Positions 25,392-35,324 are shown, counted from the first letter of the stretch. The stretch: DNA of 64,000 nt from Candidatus Sulfidibacterium hydrothermale (GCF_020149915.1 NZ_CP083760.1:682001-746000); one strand, 5' to 3'. The notes: generated by a model not told the origin, from the letters alone. A program made the numbers and translations.

Positions 25392-27860
25392 ATGAAACGG
25401 ATCTTGACGATGAAAAGTGCTTCGGTGCTGATGCTGTTACTTTTTTTAGTGGCTGGAACGGTACAGGCACAAAGTAAGAAGCAGCCGGTTGAATTACCCG
25501 GAAAATATCAGCAGTTTACCCTTTTACCTAATGGATGGCGTCTTACTCCGGTGGGGAAACAGGTTCCTATCGGAGAATTGCCGTTGAATATGGTCGTGAC
25601 TAAAAACCAGCGTTATGCCATTACTTCAAATAGTGGTATGGGCGTCAATTCCCTTTCGGTTATTGACCTGAAAACAGAAAAAGAAATTCAACGTTATGTG
25701 TTAAGTAATACCTGGGTGGGACTTACTTTTGGACCACACGACAAACGATTATATGTTTCCGGAGGGAACGACAATTGTGTGTATGTTTTTTCTTTTCAGA
25801 AAGGAAAACTAATGCCTGCTGATACGCTGGTGGTAGGTCCTAAATTCCCCAAAGGGAAAATTTCGCTTACCGGACTGGCTTTTGATAAAAGGCAGCATCG
25901 TTTGCTTGCTGTGTCGCAAAAAAGCAATAGTCTGTATATTATTGATTTGAAAAACAAACAGGTACTCAAAAAAGTGCCGATGCCCGGAAAATGTTACGAT
26001 GTCCGGATCAATCATGCCGGAACGTATGCTTATATCTCGGTTTGGGGAAAAGCCAAAGTGGTGGAGTTTGATCTGAATAGCGATAAGATAACAAAAGTAT
26101 ATCCTACCGGCGATCATCCCAATGATATGGTAATCAGTCGTAATGATAACCGGCTTTTTGTTACCAATGCCAATAATAACAGCGTAACGGTTTTAGATCT
26201 GAAAAATAAAACGGTGAGTGAAACATTACAAACATCGCTGATACCGGATGCTCCTTATGGCAGCACCCCGGATGCTTTGGCGTTGTCTCCTGATGGCGAA
26301 AAACTGATTGTTGCCAATGCAGACAACAATTACCTGGCGGTGTTTAATGTGGAAAAACCCGGTTATGCCAAAAATCTTGGATTTATCCCGGTGGGATGGT
26401 ATCCAACGGCTGTTCAGTATCTTAAAAAAGGGCGTATTCTGGTAGCCAACGGAAAGGGAATTTCATCAAGAGCAAATCCTGACGGGCCTAATCCGGAAAA
26501 AAGAAGACCAAAGAACTGGCAGGAAAATTATACCGGAACCATGTTTAAAGGAACGCTTTCCATCTTTTCCATGCCTGACAATACCGCCTTGAGCAAGCTG
26601 AGTAAGACGGTTTATGACAACACTCCTTTTATTAAAAAAGTAAAAGAGACTTACCATGAAAGTGTGATTCCGGCAAAACATACGGGGAAAGCCAGTGACA
26701 GTATCCGGTATGTTTTTTATATCATTCGTGAAAACCGGACGTATGATCAGGTTTTGGGAGATATGTCGGAAGGAAATGGAGACACTGCGCTTTGTTTGTT
26801 TGGAAAGAAGATCACTCCTAATGCGCACCGGCTTTCTACTATTTACACGTTGTACGATAATTTTTATGCTGATGCCGAGATTAGTGCCGACGGACATAAC
26901 TGGTCCACAGCCGCTTATGCTACCGATTATGTGGAAAAACTGTGGCCGGTGAATTATGGCCATCGCGGGGCCTCTTATGATTTTGAAGGCGGTGTTCCGG
27001 CTGCGGCCCCTTCATCAGGATATATCTGGAACAATGTACTTTCGCATGGAAAAACATTCCGGAATTATGGTGAATTTTTGAATTTTAGTAAAAAACTAAA
27101 AGGGCCTTTTTATCCGCGCGATTCCATTTTAATGCCTTATACCTGTAACGCTTTTCCCGGATTTAATCTTTCGTTTCCTGATTTAAAACGGTATAAGATT
27201 TGGGCCCATGATTTTGACAGTTTAGTAAAAGCTCATGCTGTTCCTAACCTTACATTAATGCGTCTGCCCAACGATCATTGCTGGGGTACACGTCCGGGAA
27301 AACCTACTCCTGTGGCCTATGTAGCCCGTAATGATTATGCTTTGGGATTGCTGGTTGATAAGATCTCACACAGTCCGATATGGAAAAACAGTATCATTTT
27401 TGTAGTGGAAGATGATGCACAAAACGGACCGGATCATGTGGATGCCCATCGTTCGGTATTGTTAGTGATCGGGCCGCATGTAAAACGTCATTTTGTGGAT
27501 CATACGATGTATTCTACTTCGGGTGTGTTGAAAACCATTGAGCTGATCTTAGGATTGCCTCCCATGACGCAATATGATTTGGCAGCTCATCCTATTTTGC
27601 ATTCCATTACTGATACGGCCTGGTTGAAACCTTATACGGCCATTAAGCCTTCTGTGGATATGAATGCCAAAAACAAAAAAGATGCTTATGGCGCTAAATT
27701 GTCGGAGAAACTGAATTTTTCGCGTGAAGATGCGATCCCGGATGGGGAATACAATAAAATTATCTGGAAAGCGGTAAAAGGTGCCCAGGCAGTGGTTCCG
27801 GCACCGGTACACAGCGCTTTTGTCAATGAAAAAGCAGCTCCGGATGATGACGACGATTGA
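25392..27860 (+). CDS. Exported YVTN-type beta-propeller fused to a phosphoesterase domain
   Basis: 822 residues from the ATG at 25392, chosen because AAGGAG lies 6 bases upstream; an earlier in-frame start at 25350 lacks a site and would precede the -7 box. A signal peptide ends at VQAQ (about 28). The N-terminal half is a propeller with YVTN-like units (LYVSGGNDNCVYVFS, LLAVSQKSNSLYIIDLKN, LFVTNANNNSVTVLDLKN, LIVANADNNYLAVFN). From about residue 437 a phosphoesterase (PF04185-type) domain follows with YVFYIIRENRTYDQVLGDM, EISADGHNWSTAAYATDY, FVVEDDAQNGPDHVDAHRS and IGPHVKR. The C-terminus is acidic (DDDDD). Likely a periplasmic or surface phosphatase or phospholipase-like enzyme; the substrate is unknown. 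Confidence 0.88.
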   Translation: MKRILTMKSASVLMLLLFLVAGTVQAQSKKQPVELPGKYQQFTLLPNGWRLTPVGKQVPIGELPLNMVVTKNQRYAITSNSGMGVNSLSVIDLKTEKEIQRYVLSNTWVGLTFGPHDKRLYVSGGNDNCVYVFSFQKGKLMPADTLVVGPKFPKGKISLTGLAFDKRQHRLLAVSQKSNSLYIIDLKNKQVLKKVPMPGKCYDVRINHAGTYAYISVWGKAKVVEFDLNSDKITKVYPTGDHPNDMVISRNDNRLFVTNANNNSVTVLDLKNKTVSETLQTSLIPDAPYGSTPDALALSPDGEKLIVANADNNYLAVFNVEKPGYAKNLGFIPVGWYPTAVQYLKKGRILVANGKGISSRANPDGPNPEKRRPKNWQENYTGTMFKGTLSIFSMPDNTALSKLSKTVYDNTPFIKKVKETYHESVIPAKHTGKASDSIRYVFYIIRENRTYDQVLGDMSEGNGDTALCLFGKKITPNAHRLSTIYTLYDNFYADAEISADGHNWSTAAYATDYVEKLWPVNYGHRGASYDFEGGVPAAAPSSGYIWNNVLSHGKTFRNYGEFLNFSKKLKGPFYPRDSILMPYTCNAFPGFNLSFPDLKRYKIWAHDFDSLVKAHAVPNLTLMRLPNDHCWGTRPGKPTPVAYVARNDYALGLLVDKISHSPIWKNSIIFVVEDDAQNGPDHVDAHRSVLLVIGPHVKRHFVDHTMYSTSGVLKTIELILGLPPMTQYDLAAHPILHSITDTAWLKPYTAIKPSVDMNAKNKKDAYGAKLSEKLNFSREDAIPDGEYNKIIWKAVKGAQAVVPAPVHSAFVNEKAAPDDDDD

Positions 27861-27881
27861 GTTTGCCTGGAGTGGGGAACC

Positions 27882-27903
27882 GGAAACCGTAGTTTCCTTT
27901 TTT
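27882..27903 (+). terminator. Terminator after the phosphoesterase gene
   Basis: GGAAAC (27882-27887), loop CGTA, GTTTCC (27892-27897), then six Ts, 22 bases after the stop. Confidence 0.7.
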
Positions 27904-27960
27904 GCGCCCGGGCAATAATTGATTTCTGAAAAGGTTATCTTTTACAAAAAGTTGAAAGAA

Positions 27961-28446
27961 ATGATCCAGGTTAAGAAAAATAAGTTTTTGTTTTTTATGC
28001 TTTTATTTCCGGTGGCGCTGTTGTGGTCCGGGTGTAATAAAACCAGTCAAAATCCGGTTGATCCGCATGCTATAATTCGTATCGATATTGATCCGAATTC
28101 CACTTTTTATCAGGGGTTGAATGCCGTTGGCGGATGGACTTATGTGGCTAATGGCGATCAGGGAGCCACCATTGGAGCAGGCTCGCGCGGAGTAATTATT
28201 TACCGGGAAACACAAACCGAGTTTAAAGCGTACGATCGTCTTCCGCCCAACGACCCGGACAAATGTTGCAGTGACGGCCAGTGTACTCAGCTGGTTGTGG
28301 GTAATTATTATCCTTTTGCCAAAGACGAATGTACCGGAAATACTTATCAGTTACTGGATGGATCTTTAATAGAAGGAACCGGAGCGTATCCGATGATTCA
28401 ATATCATGCGGTTTATGACGGTAGTCTGTTGCATGTGTTTAACTGA
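27961..28446 (+). CDS. Rieske-fold-like lipoprotein without the iron-sulfur ligands
   Basis: 161 residues from the ATG at 27961. A lipoprotein signal ends in LLWSGC (about residue 24). The mature part has the layout of a small Rieske-like beta sandwich: VIIYRETQTEFKAYDRLPPN, a Cys-rich loop (KCCSDGQC), NTYQLLDGSLIEGTGAYPM and a final YHAVYDGSLLHVFN. The Rieske ligand pattern Cys-x-His/Cys-x-x-His is not present, so a cluster is unlikely. Similar lipoproteins with missing ligands occur in Bacteroidota. It may ride with the upstream phosphoesterase, but a terminator lies between. The family call is inference. Confidence 0.65.
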   Translation: MIQVKKNKFLFFMLLFPVALLWSGCNKTSQNPVDPHAIIRIDIDPNSTFYQGLNAVGGWTYVANGDQGATIGAGSRGVIIYRETQTEFKAYDRLPPNDPDKCCSDGQCTQLVVGNYYPFAKDECTGNTYQLLDGSLIEGTGAYPMIQYHAVYDGSLLHVFN

Positions 28447-28463
28447 TTAAAAAATAATAGAAT

Positions 28464-28494
28464 AAAAAAGCCCGTTGTTTAAACGGGCTTTTTT
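28464..28494. terminator. Bidirectional terminator between the lipoprotein gene and nrdJ
   Basis: Stem AAAAAAGCCCGTT (28464-28476), loop GTTTA, complement (28482-28494). There is a T-run in both directions, and the two genes converge here. Confidence 0.9.
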
Positions 28495-28513
28495 ATTGAA
28501 ATGGTATTTGATT

Positions 28514-31270
28514 TTAGCCACATTTTGAATAACCACAGGCGCTACAAGTAAGACATCCATCCTGATAAATCAGTGCGGCTTCGCCACATTCGGGACAAAC
28601 GTTATCTTTTACTTTTTCACCATCCTGCAAATAACGTTTCAGCGCTCTCACCACACCATTTTTCCAGGTGTTGATGTTGTCTTCTTCCACATTCAGGTTG
28701 CCTACAAGGTCCACTACATAAGGCAACGGCATCCCATGACGCAACAGACCGGATATAAGCCGGGCGTAGTTCCAGTAAGTTTTGTCAAACGAACGGGAAA
28801 GGCCCTCTACCGTAATTTTGTATCCCTGTTTATCTTCAAACTGGAAATCATAACGGGAATGTTGTCCTTTAATTTTGTTTTTGATAACCCATCCCTTTTC
28901 AATGGATGGCGGAAGATAAAAGTCATCGGCTTTTCCGGTAAAAATTTCGTAAGGTCTGCCGTCAAGAATACCTACCACAGCCACCCATTTTTCGTAGTTA
29001 TTCTGAAAACGCAATACGTCGGCTTCCAGTACTTTCGGCCGGGGCGGAGCGCTGGTTTCTTTAAAAACTTTTTCTTTTTTCTTTTCATTGCTGACCAAAA
29101 CACCGGCTCTGGAGCCTTCGCGGTAAATGGTCATTCCTTTACAACCGCTTTCCCAGGCCGTAAGATAAATGTCACTGACCAGTTCTTTGGGGGTGTCTTC
29201 AGGAATGTTTACGGTAACACTGATGGAGTGATCGACCCATTTCTGAATTTTTCCCTGCATTTTTACTTTGCTCACCCAATCGATGTCGGCAGAAGTTGCT
29301 TTGTAGTACGGCGATTTTTTAATGATTTCCTGGAGCTTCTCATCCGGGAGATCTTTTACTTCTTCCACGTTGTAGCCGTTTATTTTTAGCCAGGTTTCAA
29401 ACTTGGGATGAAATACATTGAATTCTTCCCAGGCATCTCCCACTTCATCTACAAAAGAAACATTTACATTTTGATCGCTCGGATTGACTTTGCGTCTTCT
29501 TTTATATGACACCATGAATACCGGCTCTATTCCGGATGTGGTTTGTGTACAAATACTTACGCTTCCGGTTGGCGCAATGGTCAGCATAGAAATATTGCGC
29601 CGGCCCACCCGGACCATTTTTTCGTAAAGATTGGGCGCATTTTCTTTGATGCGAAGAATAAAAGGATTGTTCTTTTCGCGTTCGGGATCGTAAAGCGGAA
29701 AACTGCCGCGTTTTTCGGCCAGGTTTACAGAGCTGCTGTACACTTCTAAAGCCAGCAAGCGGTGTACCTGAACAGAAAAATTAATGGCATCTTCCGAACC
29801 GTAACGAAAACCTAATGCCGCCAGCATATCGCCTTCAGCGGTGATACCAATTCCGGTACGACGTCCCTGGAGTGATTTTTCACGAATTTTTTCCCATAGC
29901 CGACGTTCGGTATATTTGATTTCTTCCGACTCCGGATCGGCATCAATTTTGGCCAGAATAGCATCTACCTTTTCCACTTCCAGATCCACAATATCATCCA
30001 TCATCCGGTGGGCAATGTGTACGTGTTTACTGAATAAATCCCCGTTGAAGTAAGCTTTGTCAGTAAATGGATTTTCCACATAACTGTACAGATTTATGGC
30101 TAACAACCGGCAGGAATCGTAAGGACACAGAGGAATTTCGCCACAAGGATTGGTAGAAACCGTTTTAAAACCTTTGTCGGCATAACAATCGGGAATGGAT
30201 TCGCGGATCACTGTGTCCCAGAAAAGAATTCCGGGTTCGGCTGATGCCCAGGCATTGTGAACGATTTTGTCCCACAGTTTTTTGGCATCAATTTCTTTTT
30301 TGTATTTAGGATTGGGCGAATCGATCGGATACTGTTGAATATAGGTAGTGCCGTTTTTTACAGCCTGCATGAATTCGTCATCCAGCTTTACCGAGATATT
30401 GGCTCCGGTTACTTTTCCCTGTTCCATTTTGGCATCGATAAAATCCTCGGCATCCGGGTGTTTAATGCCGATGCTCAGCATCAGGGCTCCCCGGCGGCCA
30501 TCCTGGGCTACTTCGCGGGTAGAATTCGAATATCGTTCCATAAAAGGAACAACTCCCGTTGATGTAAGTGCCGTATTTTTTACCGGACTTCCTTTTGGCC
30601 GGATGTGGGTTAAGTCATGACCTACTCCACCGCGGCGTTTCATCAATTGTACCTGCTCCTGGTCAATTTTCATGATGCCGCCATAAGAGTCGGAGGCGCC
30701 GTCATTGCCAATGACAAAGCAGTTGGAAAGGGATGAAATCTGATGTTTGTTTCCGATACCGGCCATAGGACTGCCTGCCGGAATGATATATTTGAATTTG
30801 CGCAGGACTTCATAGATTTCCTCTTCCGACAGCGGATCGGGATATTTTTGTTCGATACGGGCTATCTCGCGGGCAATACGCCGGTGCATCTCGTCGGGAG
30901 TTTTTTCGTAAATATTTCCCATACTGTCTTTTAAGGCGTATTTGTTAGCCCATACACCGGCAGCAAGACTGTCGCCATCAAAATATTCAGTGGCTGCTGC
31001 TAAAACCTCATCATACGAATAAGGATGTTCTTCTTCTTCTTCTTCATGTTCTTCATGGATATTTTCCACCGTTTTCTCCGCGGCATATTCTCCTTTCAAA
31101 CTCAATTTTGCAATGGTCATATTCCACTTTTTATTTCCGGCTATTTCGGTTTTCTTTCTCTCTTCAAGCACCTTGTCGTAAAACCCTTTTTCCTGCTCGG
31201 TTTTTTCAGTTTTTACGGCTGAATCATTCATCGATTCATCATCAAACTTAAAGAGTAAATCGTTTTCCAT
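28514..31270 (-). CDS. nrdJ: Adenosylcobalamin-dependent (class II) ribonucleotide reductase
   Basis: 918 residues. It reduces ribonucleotides to deoxyribonucleotides with a radical made from coenzyme B12, with or without oxygen. Visible: SSLSNCFVIGND with Cys184, the MKRRGGVGHDLTHIRPKGSP block, STNPCGEIPLCPYDSCRLLA with the thiyl-radical Cys376, GRRTGIGITAEGDMLAALG, and LTIAPTGSVSICTQTTSGIEP. The C-terminus has a Cys-rich tail (CPECGEAALIYQDGCLTCSACGYSKCG is 27 long, shown here only by its Cys pairs: CPEC, CLTC, CGYSKC) typical of the zinc-ribbon end of long NrdJ. The N-terminus has a Glu-rich run. No cobalamin riboswitch was recognised upstream. No class I or III gene is in the window. Confidence 0.95.
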   Translation of the reverse strand: MENDLLFKFDDESMNDSAVKTEKTEQEKGFYDKVLEERKKTEIAGNKKWNMTIAKLSLKGEYAAEKTVENIHEEHEEEEEEHPYSYDEVLAAATEYFDGDSLAAGVWANKYALKDSMGNIYEKTPDEMHRRIAREIARIEQKYPDPLSEEEIYEVLRKFKYIIPAGSPMAGIGNKHQISSLSNCFVIGNDGASDSYGGIMKIDQEQVQLMKRRGGVGHDLTHIRPKGSPVKNTALTSTGVVPFMERYSNSTREVAQDGRRGALMLSIGIKHPDAEDFIDAKMEQGKVTGANISVKLDDEFMQAVKNGTTYIQQYPIDSPNPKYKKEIDAKKLWDKIVHNAWASAEPGILFWDTVIRESIPDCYADKGFKTVSTNPCGEIPLCPYDSCRLLAINLYSYVENPFTDKAYFNGDLFSKHVHIAHRMMDDIVDLEVEKVDAILAKIDADPESEEIKYTERRLWEKIREKSLQGRRTGIGITAEGDMLAALGFRYGSEDAINFSVQVHRLLALEVYSSSVNLAEKRGSFPLYDPEREKNNPFILRIKENAPNLYEKMVRVGRRNISMLTIAPTGSVSICTQTTSGIEPVFMVSYKRRRKVNPSDQNVNVSFVDEVGDAWEEFNVFHPKFETWLKINGYNVEEVKDLPDEKLQEIIKKSPYYKATSADIDWVSKVKMQGKIQKWVDHSISVTVNIPEDTPKELVSDIYLTAWESGCKGMTIYREGSRAGVLVSNEKKKEKVFKETSAPPRPKVLEADVLRFQNNYEKWVAVVGILDGRPYEIFTGKADDFYLPPSIEKGWVIKNKIKGQHSRYDFQFEDKQGYKITVEGLSRSFDKTYWNYARLISGLLRHGMPLPYVVDLVGNLNVEEDNINTWKNGVVRALKRYLQDGEKVKDNVCPECGEAALIYQDGCLTCSACGYSKCG

Positions 31271-31523
31271 AATCGTATAATGCTATTTAAAACAAGTTTA
31301 TAATTAACTAAAATTCAGACGTATAAAAGTACGCAGGGCATTTTGCGAAACTTGTGCAATGTACAATACAAATTCAAATGTCCCCTCAATAATTTATTAA
31401 CAGGCCTTCGTGAATAAAAAATAAAATGCAGAATTTGAATTGCTTAAGTCGGAATAACGTGGTGAATAATCGTGAAATTTTTTTTTGGCACAATTTTATG
31501 TGTAAAAAACAGTTTTTGATCGG

Positions 31524-31901
31524 TTATTTTGATAAAAAAAGCTTGACGGCTACAGCCACAAGGATAACAGCCAGAATCTTCCTTAAAATGGCTTGCGGAA
31601 TATGAAGAGCCAGTTTGGAACCAAAATAACCTCCGATTAAAAATGCCAGGGCAATAATCAATGCAAATTTCCAGTTTAAAGCACCGGCTTTATAATAATT
31701 GTAAGCAGCAAGTAATCCAATGGGCGGAAGCATAACCGCCAGACTGGTTCCCTGGGCCTCATATTGGTTCATGCCTAAAAGAAATATTAGTGACGGAATG
31801 ATGATAATCGCTCCGCCGATGCCGATAAGACCACTAAATATGCCGGCTATTACGCCGATAAGAATAAGCAGGATTACAATGGGAAAAGTCATTTTTATCA
31901 T
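31524..31901 (-). CDS. TauE/SafE-type membrane permease, half-size
   Basis: 125 residues with four hydrophobic segments, roughly half of a full TauE/SafE permease. Signatures: ILIGVIAGIFSGLIGIGGAI near 12-31, the glycine-rich turn IIIPSLIFLLG, and ALAFLIGGYFGSKLALHIP near 83-101. TauE/SafE proteins export sulfite or organosulfonate-type anions; half-size forms probably dimerise. It starts just 15 bases after the stop of the large envelope gene 31917-35225 on the same strand, or an internal ATG three codons later. The substrate is unknown. Confidence 0.85.
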   Translation of the reverse strand: MIKMTFPIVILLILIGVIAGIFSGLIGIGGAIIIIPSLIFLLGMNQYEAQGTSLAVMLPPIGLLAAYNYYKAGALNWKFALIIALAFLIGGYFGSKLALHIPQAILRKILAVILVAVAVKLFLSK

Positions 31902-31916
31902 GATTAAAAAAGGATG

Positions 31917-34900
31917 TTAAAAATCGAGGTTGAGCGACCAATACCATTGGGGTTTTTTGGTAACTACACCGTCTTCCACTCCCCAGGCAACATCCGTACG
32001 TAAAAAATATCCGAACAGATTAATGCGGAAACCAAATCCAAAACCTTCAACAATGGGATCGCGCTGGGTTTGTACCACAGCATGAATGGGGCCGCTGTTT
32101 ACAGTATTAATAAAAAGGGCGTTCCCCTCCGAATAAGGTGATGGACCGGTCCATGCGGTACCCACATCGGCAAAAGTGATGATTTGGAAGTTGCGTAAAA
32201 GTTTGGAGCTCAATGGGGTTTCGGAGAACATCTGAAAAACCGGCATTCGCAATTCCGTATTCAGCAGCAGGAAAGAATTTCCGTTACGGATGTTTTGTGG
32301 AAATCCGCGCATATTTACCGCCAGTGCCCGGTAGGCCCAGTCTTTATTTGGATCAACGGGGGTAGTGTTGTTGTATGTTGGGTTAAGCCAGTTGTCTACG
32401 CCTCCCATAAAATAAATTAACGGATCGGTTCCGCCGCCGGTACTTCCGGCCAGCCGGGTAGCCAGGATGAATTTCCGGTAGATCCGGTAGTAATACCGGT
32501 AATCAAACCCTATTACATACAGGTTATGATTTCCTTTGGAAAGCAACTGGTTGTATTCAGCAAATATTTTCCATCGTGAACCGGAATAAAGGTTCAGCCC
32601 AAGCCGTTTGGTTCCGTCGTAAACCAGTGATGTGGTAAATCCGACCCAGTTGTCAAAGGTCGTGGGCGCATTTAATGATGTAGGATCGGTGGCATTCAAC
32701 ACATGCATATCGCTTCTGAAGTGAGCCATCCCGCGTAAGCTGAGATTTTCATTAAAAGGCCAGGATAAAATATAATAGAGTTCGTGCGAGTGAATTTTCT
32801 CGAGATGATAACCGTCGGACTGGGAAGTGGTATTCCGGTGGAATAAAATTTCGCGATTCAGCCGTTTTTTGTAATTGGCATAGCTGAACATATATTCATT
32901 ATCGATAAAATCACTATTTAACCGGAAACCGCCAATAATCCGGTGGTCTTCCATTAAGTCACTGATTCCTAATTTGTATCCCAGGTTAATGGAAGTATTA
33001 TCGTAAGGAGTGTTTTCCGTATAAGGTTGGTAAAAAGTAGCAAGATAATTGTAGTTAAACTGGGTTACCATGCCGTTGATGGAGTATTCGGTATAGTAAT
33101 TTCGTTTTTTGGGGAAAATAAAGTGACCATAAGCATCGCGGTAGCCTGTTTGTGAAAAAGCTCCGTAAATACTACCATAACGGTTGCCCTTTTTTTGAGA
33201 AAGCTTTGCCGCGGTGATTTCTTTTCCGTTTTTATCGAGATACAGCATTTGGAAATGTTTTCGGTGCCAAACCGGAGCTTTCTTTGAAGAAGAAACTGCT
33301 GTTGTGGTTTTTACACTCGCCATTCCAAAAGGAGCCCGGTTTCTCTGTTCTTTCAACCAGGCCGCCATGAAAACAGTATTTTCAGGATGGGTAGCCGGAG
33401 TTTCGGAGAATCCGTAAATTTTTTTCAGGAAGATCTTCCACTGATGGTCCTCTAAAATCAGTTCGGTATATTGTCCGGATTGTGTACAGACATGTTGCTC
33501 GATAACACTTCTGCTGTAATCGGTAACCGGTTTGGTGTGAATAAAATAGCGATAGTGAACGGCCGTGTCCACAGCACTGACGGTACTGTCGACCACGCCA
33601 AGCCAGGCATTGGCAATTCCGTTGGCATTGCTCAGATACCGGAAGGATTTTACACCGTAAGCTTCAGGTTGGGTTTCATTAAAAAATGGGGTATGGGTTA
33701 AGCGTTTCAAAACCGGATTGTGGTGTTGATAATCGTACAGGAATAAGTCGTATTGATGAGAGAAAAAAGGTTCTCCTTCTTTTAATTTAATGTCCAGCGT
33801 GTCGTGAATACGGTCGGAACTGAACAAAATTTGCCGGTCGTGGTTGATAAAAACCGGATGCTGATCGTCAGCTTTATCGTTCGTGATTTTTTCAAAAGAG
33901 CGGGCTGCCACATTAAAGACAAAGATATCGGAACTGCCGTTTTGAATGGCTGACATCACCAGCAGCCGGCCGTCTTCCGAATAGGAAAGACTTAAAACTT
34001 TTTGAACATCCGTTAACAAAAGTTTGGTTATCCGCTTTTTGCGGATGTCATAAAAATAGAGCCAGGGGAGACCTTTTACTTCGATGACAAAAGTAAGTAT
34101 TTGTCCGCTGGGGTGCCAGGCCAGCAACGGATAGTGCCAGTCAACCGGGGTTTCGATAACCTGTCCTTTTTTAAAAATTGTACGGCTTTTCCGGCTCCGG
34201 TAATCATAAAGAGTGATTCTGTATTTCCCTGACAAATTCCGGATATAAGCCAGTTTGGTTCCGGTAGGATTGGGTACCGGCTGTAACAGCCGGTCCATGC
34301 TTTTTCTTTTTACCGGCAGGTTTCCGGAAGGGAGAGAAGCTTTGTTCTCAAAAGCCTGGTATTGTTTTTTGTAATAGTCAAACCATTCTTTCCGGACAAC
34401 TTTGTATTTTACTCCGAGAACATTTCTGAAACCTTTATTCAGTCCACCGGCAATGGTGGTCATCCGGATAATATTATTTACGGTGGTTTTTCCATATTTG
34501 GCAGCGATAAAACGCCAGAAAGAAAATCCGGCACATTCAGCATCTGCTTTTTCCAATTCGTCTATTTGTTTGTAGAAACCGCTTAAGATCCCATCACGTA
34601 ACAGGTTGTCATATTTTGTATTCCAGGATTCGGAAAGATAAGCTACATAACCTTTCTCGAACCATTCGGGGACATCTACTTTCGAGCTGATGGTGAGCAT
34701 TTGGCTTACTGCGCCTTGCGATGCAATAGCCATTTGATTGTACAAAATGCCGGCGATTCCTTTTTTAATCTGATTTTCGAAGTTGGTGTGATCGCCATTG
34801 AAATAGAGCAGGATTTTATATTGCAGAACCGTGTTGAGACCACCTTCTTCAGTACCTTCTCCGTCATGAACCAGACCGATGTTGGTTTGTTTCATGTCGT

Positions 34901-35225
34901 TTAAAGTATTGAATACGATAAACCGGACTTTCCGGTTCAGGTCTATCCCGGTTTTGCTTTCCATTTTGGGAATTTCGTCAGCAGCGTATTCCGAAACGAA
35001 ATTTGCCAACGGACGTCCGTTGCGATAAAAATAGATGTCAAAATCCGGAAATTTGTAATAAGTCCACAAAAATTGCTTGTATTGCACCCGGTTTTTCCCA
35101 AAAGTCATGTTCGACCCATTGTAAAACTGTGCCTGTAAGGGAAAAAACAAAGAACTCAGCAGAAGAGTCATTAACACTTTTCTGCTGAACTGTTGCAGGT
35201 TATCTATTTTTCCCGGTTTTAGCAT
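31917..35225 (-). CDS. Pseudopeptidase-propeller-barrel envelope fusion (TolB-like and BamA-like)
   Basis: 1102 residues. Signal peptide to about residue 33 (LLSSLFFPLQAQ). Residues about 35-300 look like a gluzincin-type metallopeptidase fold: VPEWFEKGYVAYLSESWN is the segment that usually follows the HExxH helix, but the helix itself reads KKGIAGILYNQM, so the zinc motif is lost. Residues about 310-560 form a TolB/DPP4-like WD40 propeller (LAYIRNLSGKYRITLYDY; LLVMSAIQNGSSDIFVFN; ILFSSDRIHDTLDI). About 720-1102 is a BamA/TamA-like outer-membrane barrel (GGVDNWLN, FLLLNTELRMPVFQMF, IITFADVGTAW, GFGFGFRINLFGYF, LRTDVAWG). Probably outer-membrane anchored with a periplasmic propeller. Function unknown. 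The short TauE/SafE gene follows. Confidence 0.82.
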   Translation of the reverse strand: MLKPGKIDNLQQFSRKVLMTLLLSSLFFPLQAQFYNGSNMTFGKNRVQYKQFLWTYYKFPDFDIYFYRNGRPLANFVSEYAADEIPKMESKTGIDLNRKVRFIVFNTLNDMKQTNIGLVHDGEGTEEGGLNTVLQYKILLYFNGDHTNFENQIKKGIAGILYNQMAIASQGAVSQMLTISSKVDVPEWFEKGYVAYLSESWNTKYDNLLRDGILSGFYKQIDELEKADAECAGFSFWRFIAAKYGKTTVNNIIRMTTIAGGLNKGFRNVLGVKYKVVRKEWFDYYKKQYQAFENKASLPSGNLPVKRKSMDRLLQPVPNPTGTKLAYIRNLSGKYRITLYDYRSRKSRTIFKKGQVIETPVDWHYPLLAWHPSGQILTFVIEVKGLPWLYFYDIRKKRITKLLLTDVQKVLSLSYSEDGRLLVMSAIQNGSSDIFVFNVAARSFEKITNDKADDQHPVFINHDRQILFSSDRIHDTLDIKLKEGEPFFSHQYDLFLYDYQHHNPVLKRLTHTPFFNETQPEAYGVKSFRYLSNANGIANAWLGVVDSTVSAVDTAVHYRYFIHTKPVTDYSRSVIEQHVCTQSGQYTELILEDHQWKIFLKKIYGFSETPATHPENTVFMAAWLKEQRNRAPFGMASVKTTTAVSSSKKAPVWHRKHFQMLYLDKNGKEITAAKLSQKKGNRYGSIYGAFSQTGYRDAYGHFIFPKKRNYYTEYSINGMVTQFNYNYLATFYQPYTENTPYDNTSINLGYKLGISDLMEDHRIIGGFRLNSDFIDNEYMFSYANYKKRLNREILFHRNTTSQSDGYHLEKIHSHELYYILSWPFNENLSLRGMAHFRSDMHVLNATDPTSLNAPTTFDNWVGFTTSLVYDGTKRLGLNLYSGSRWKIFAEYNQLLSKGNHNLYVIGFDYRYYYRIYRKFILATRLAGSTGGGTDPLIYFMGGVDNWLNPTYNNTTPVDPNKDWAYRALAVNMRGFPQNIRNGNSFLLLNTELRMPVFQMFSETPLSSKLLRNFQIITFADVGTAWTGPSPYSEGNALFINTVNSGPIHAVVQTQRDPIVEGFGFGFRINLFGYFLRTDVAWGVEDGVVTKKPQWYWSLNLDF

Positions 35226-35324
35226 AGATGACAGAGAATCTGACGTGCTAAAATAGGATATTTTTTCTACGTTGCAGCAGAATCCTGTGGAGAAAGCAAA
35301 AAACGAAGGTTTTACGAAAAGCAG

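Noticed and set aside
31271-31523. Cobalamin riboswitch or NrdR box upstream of nrdJ
   Set aside because: No B12-box-like or NrdR-box-like sequence was recognised. A weak TAAACTTG box is the only promoter-like text.
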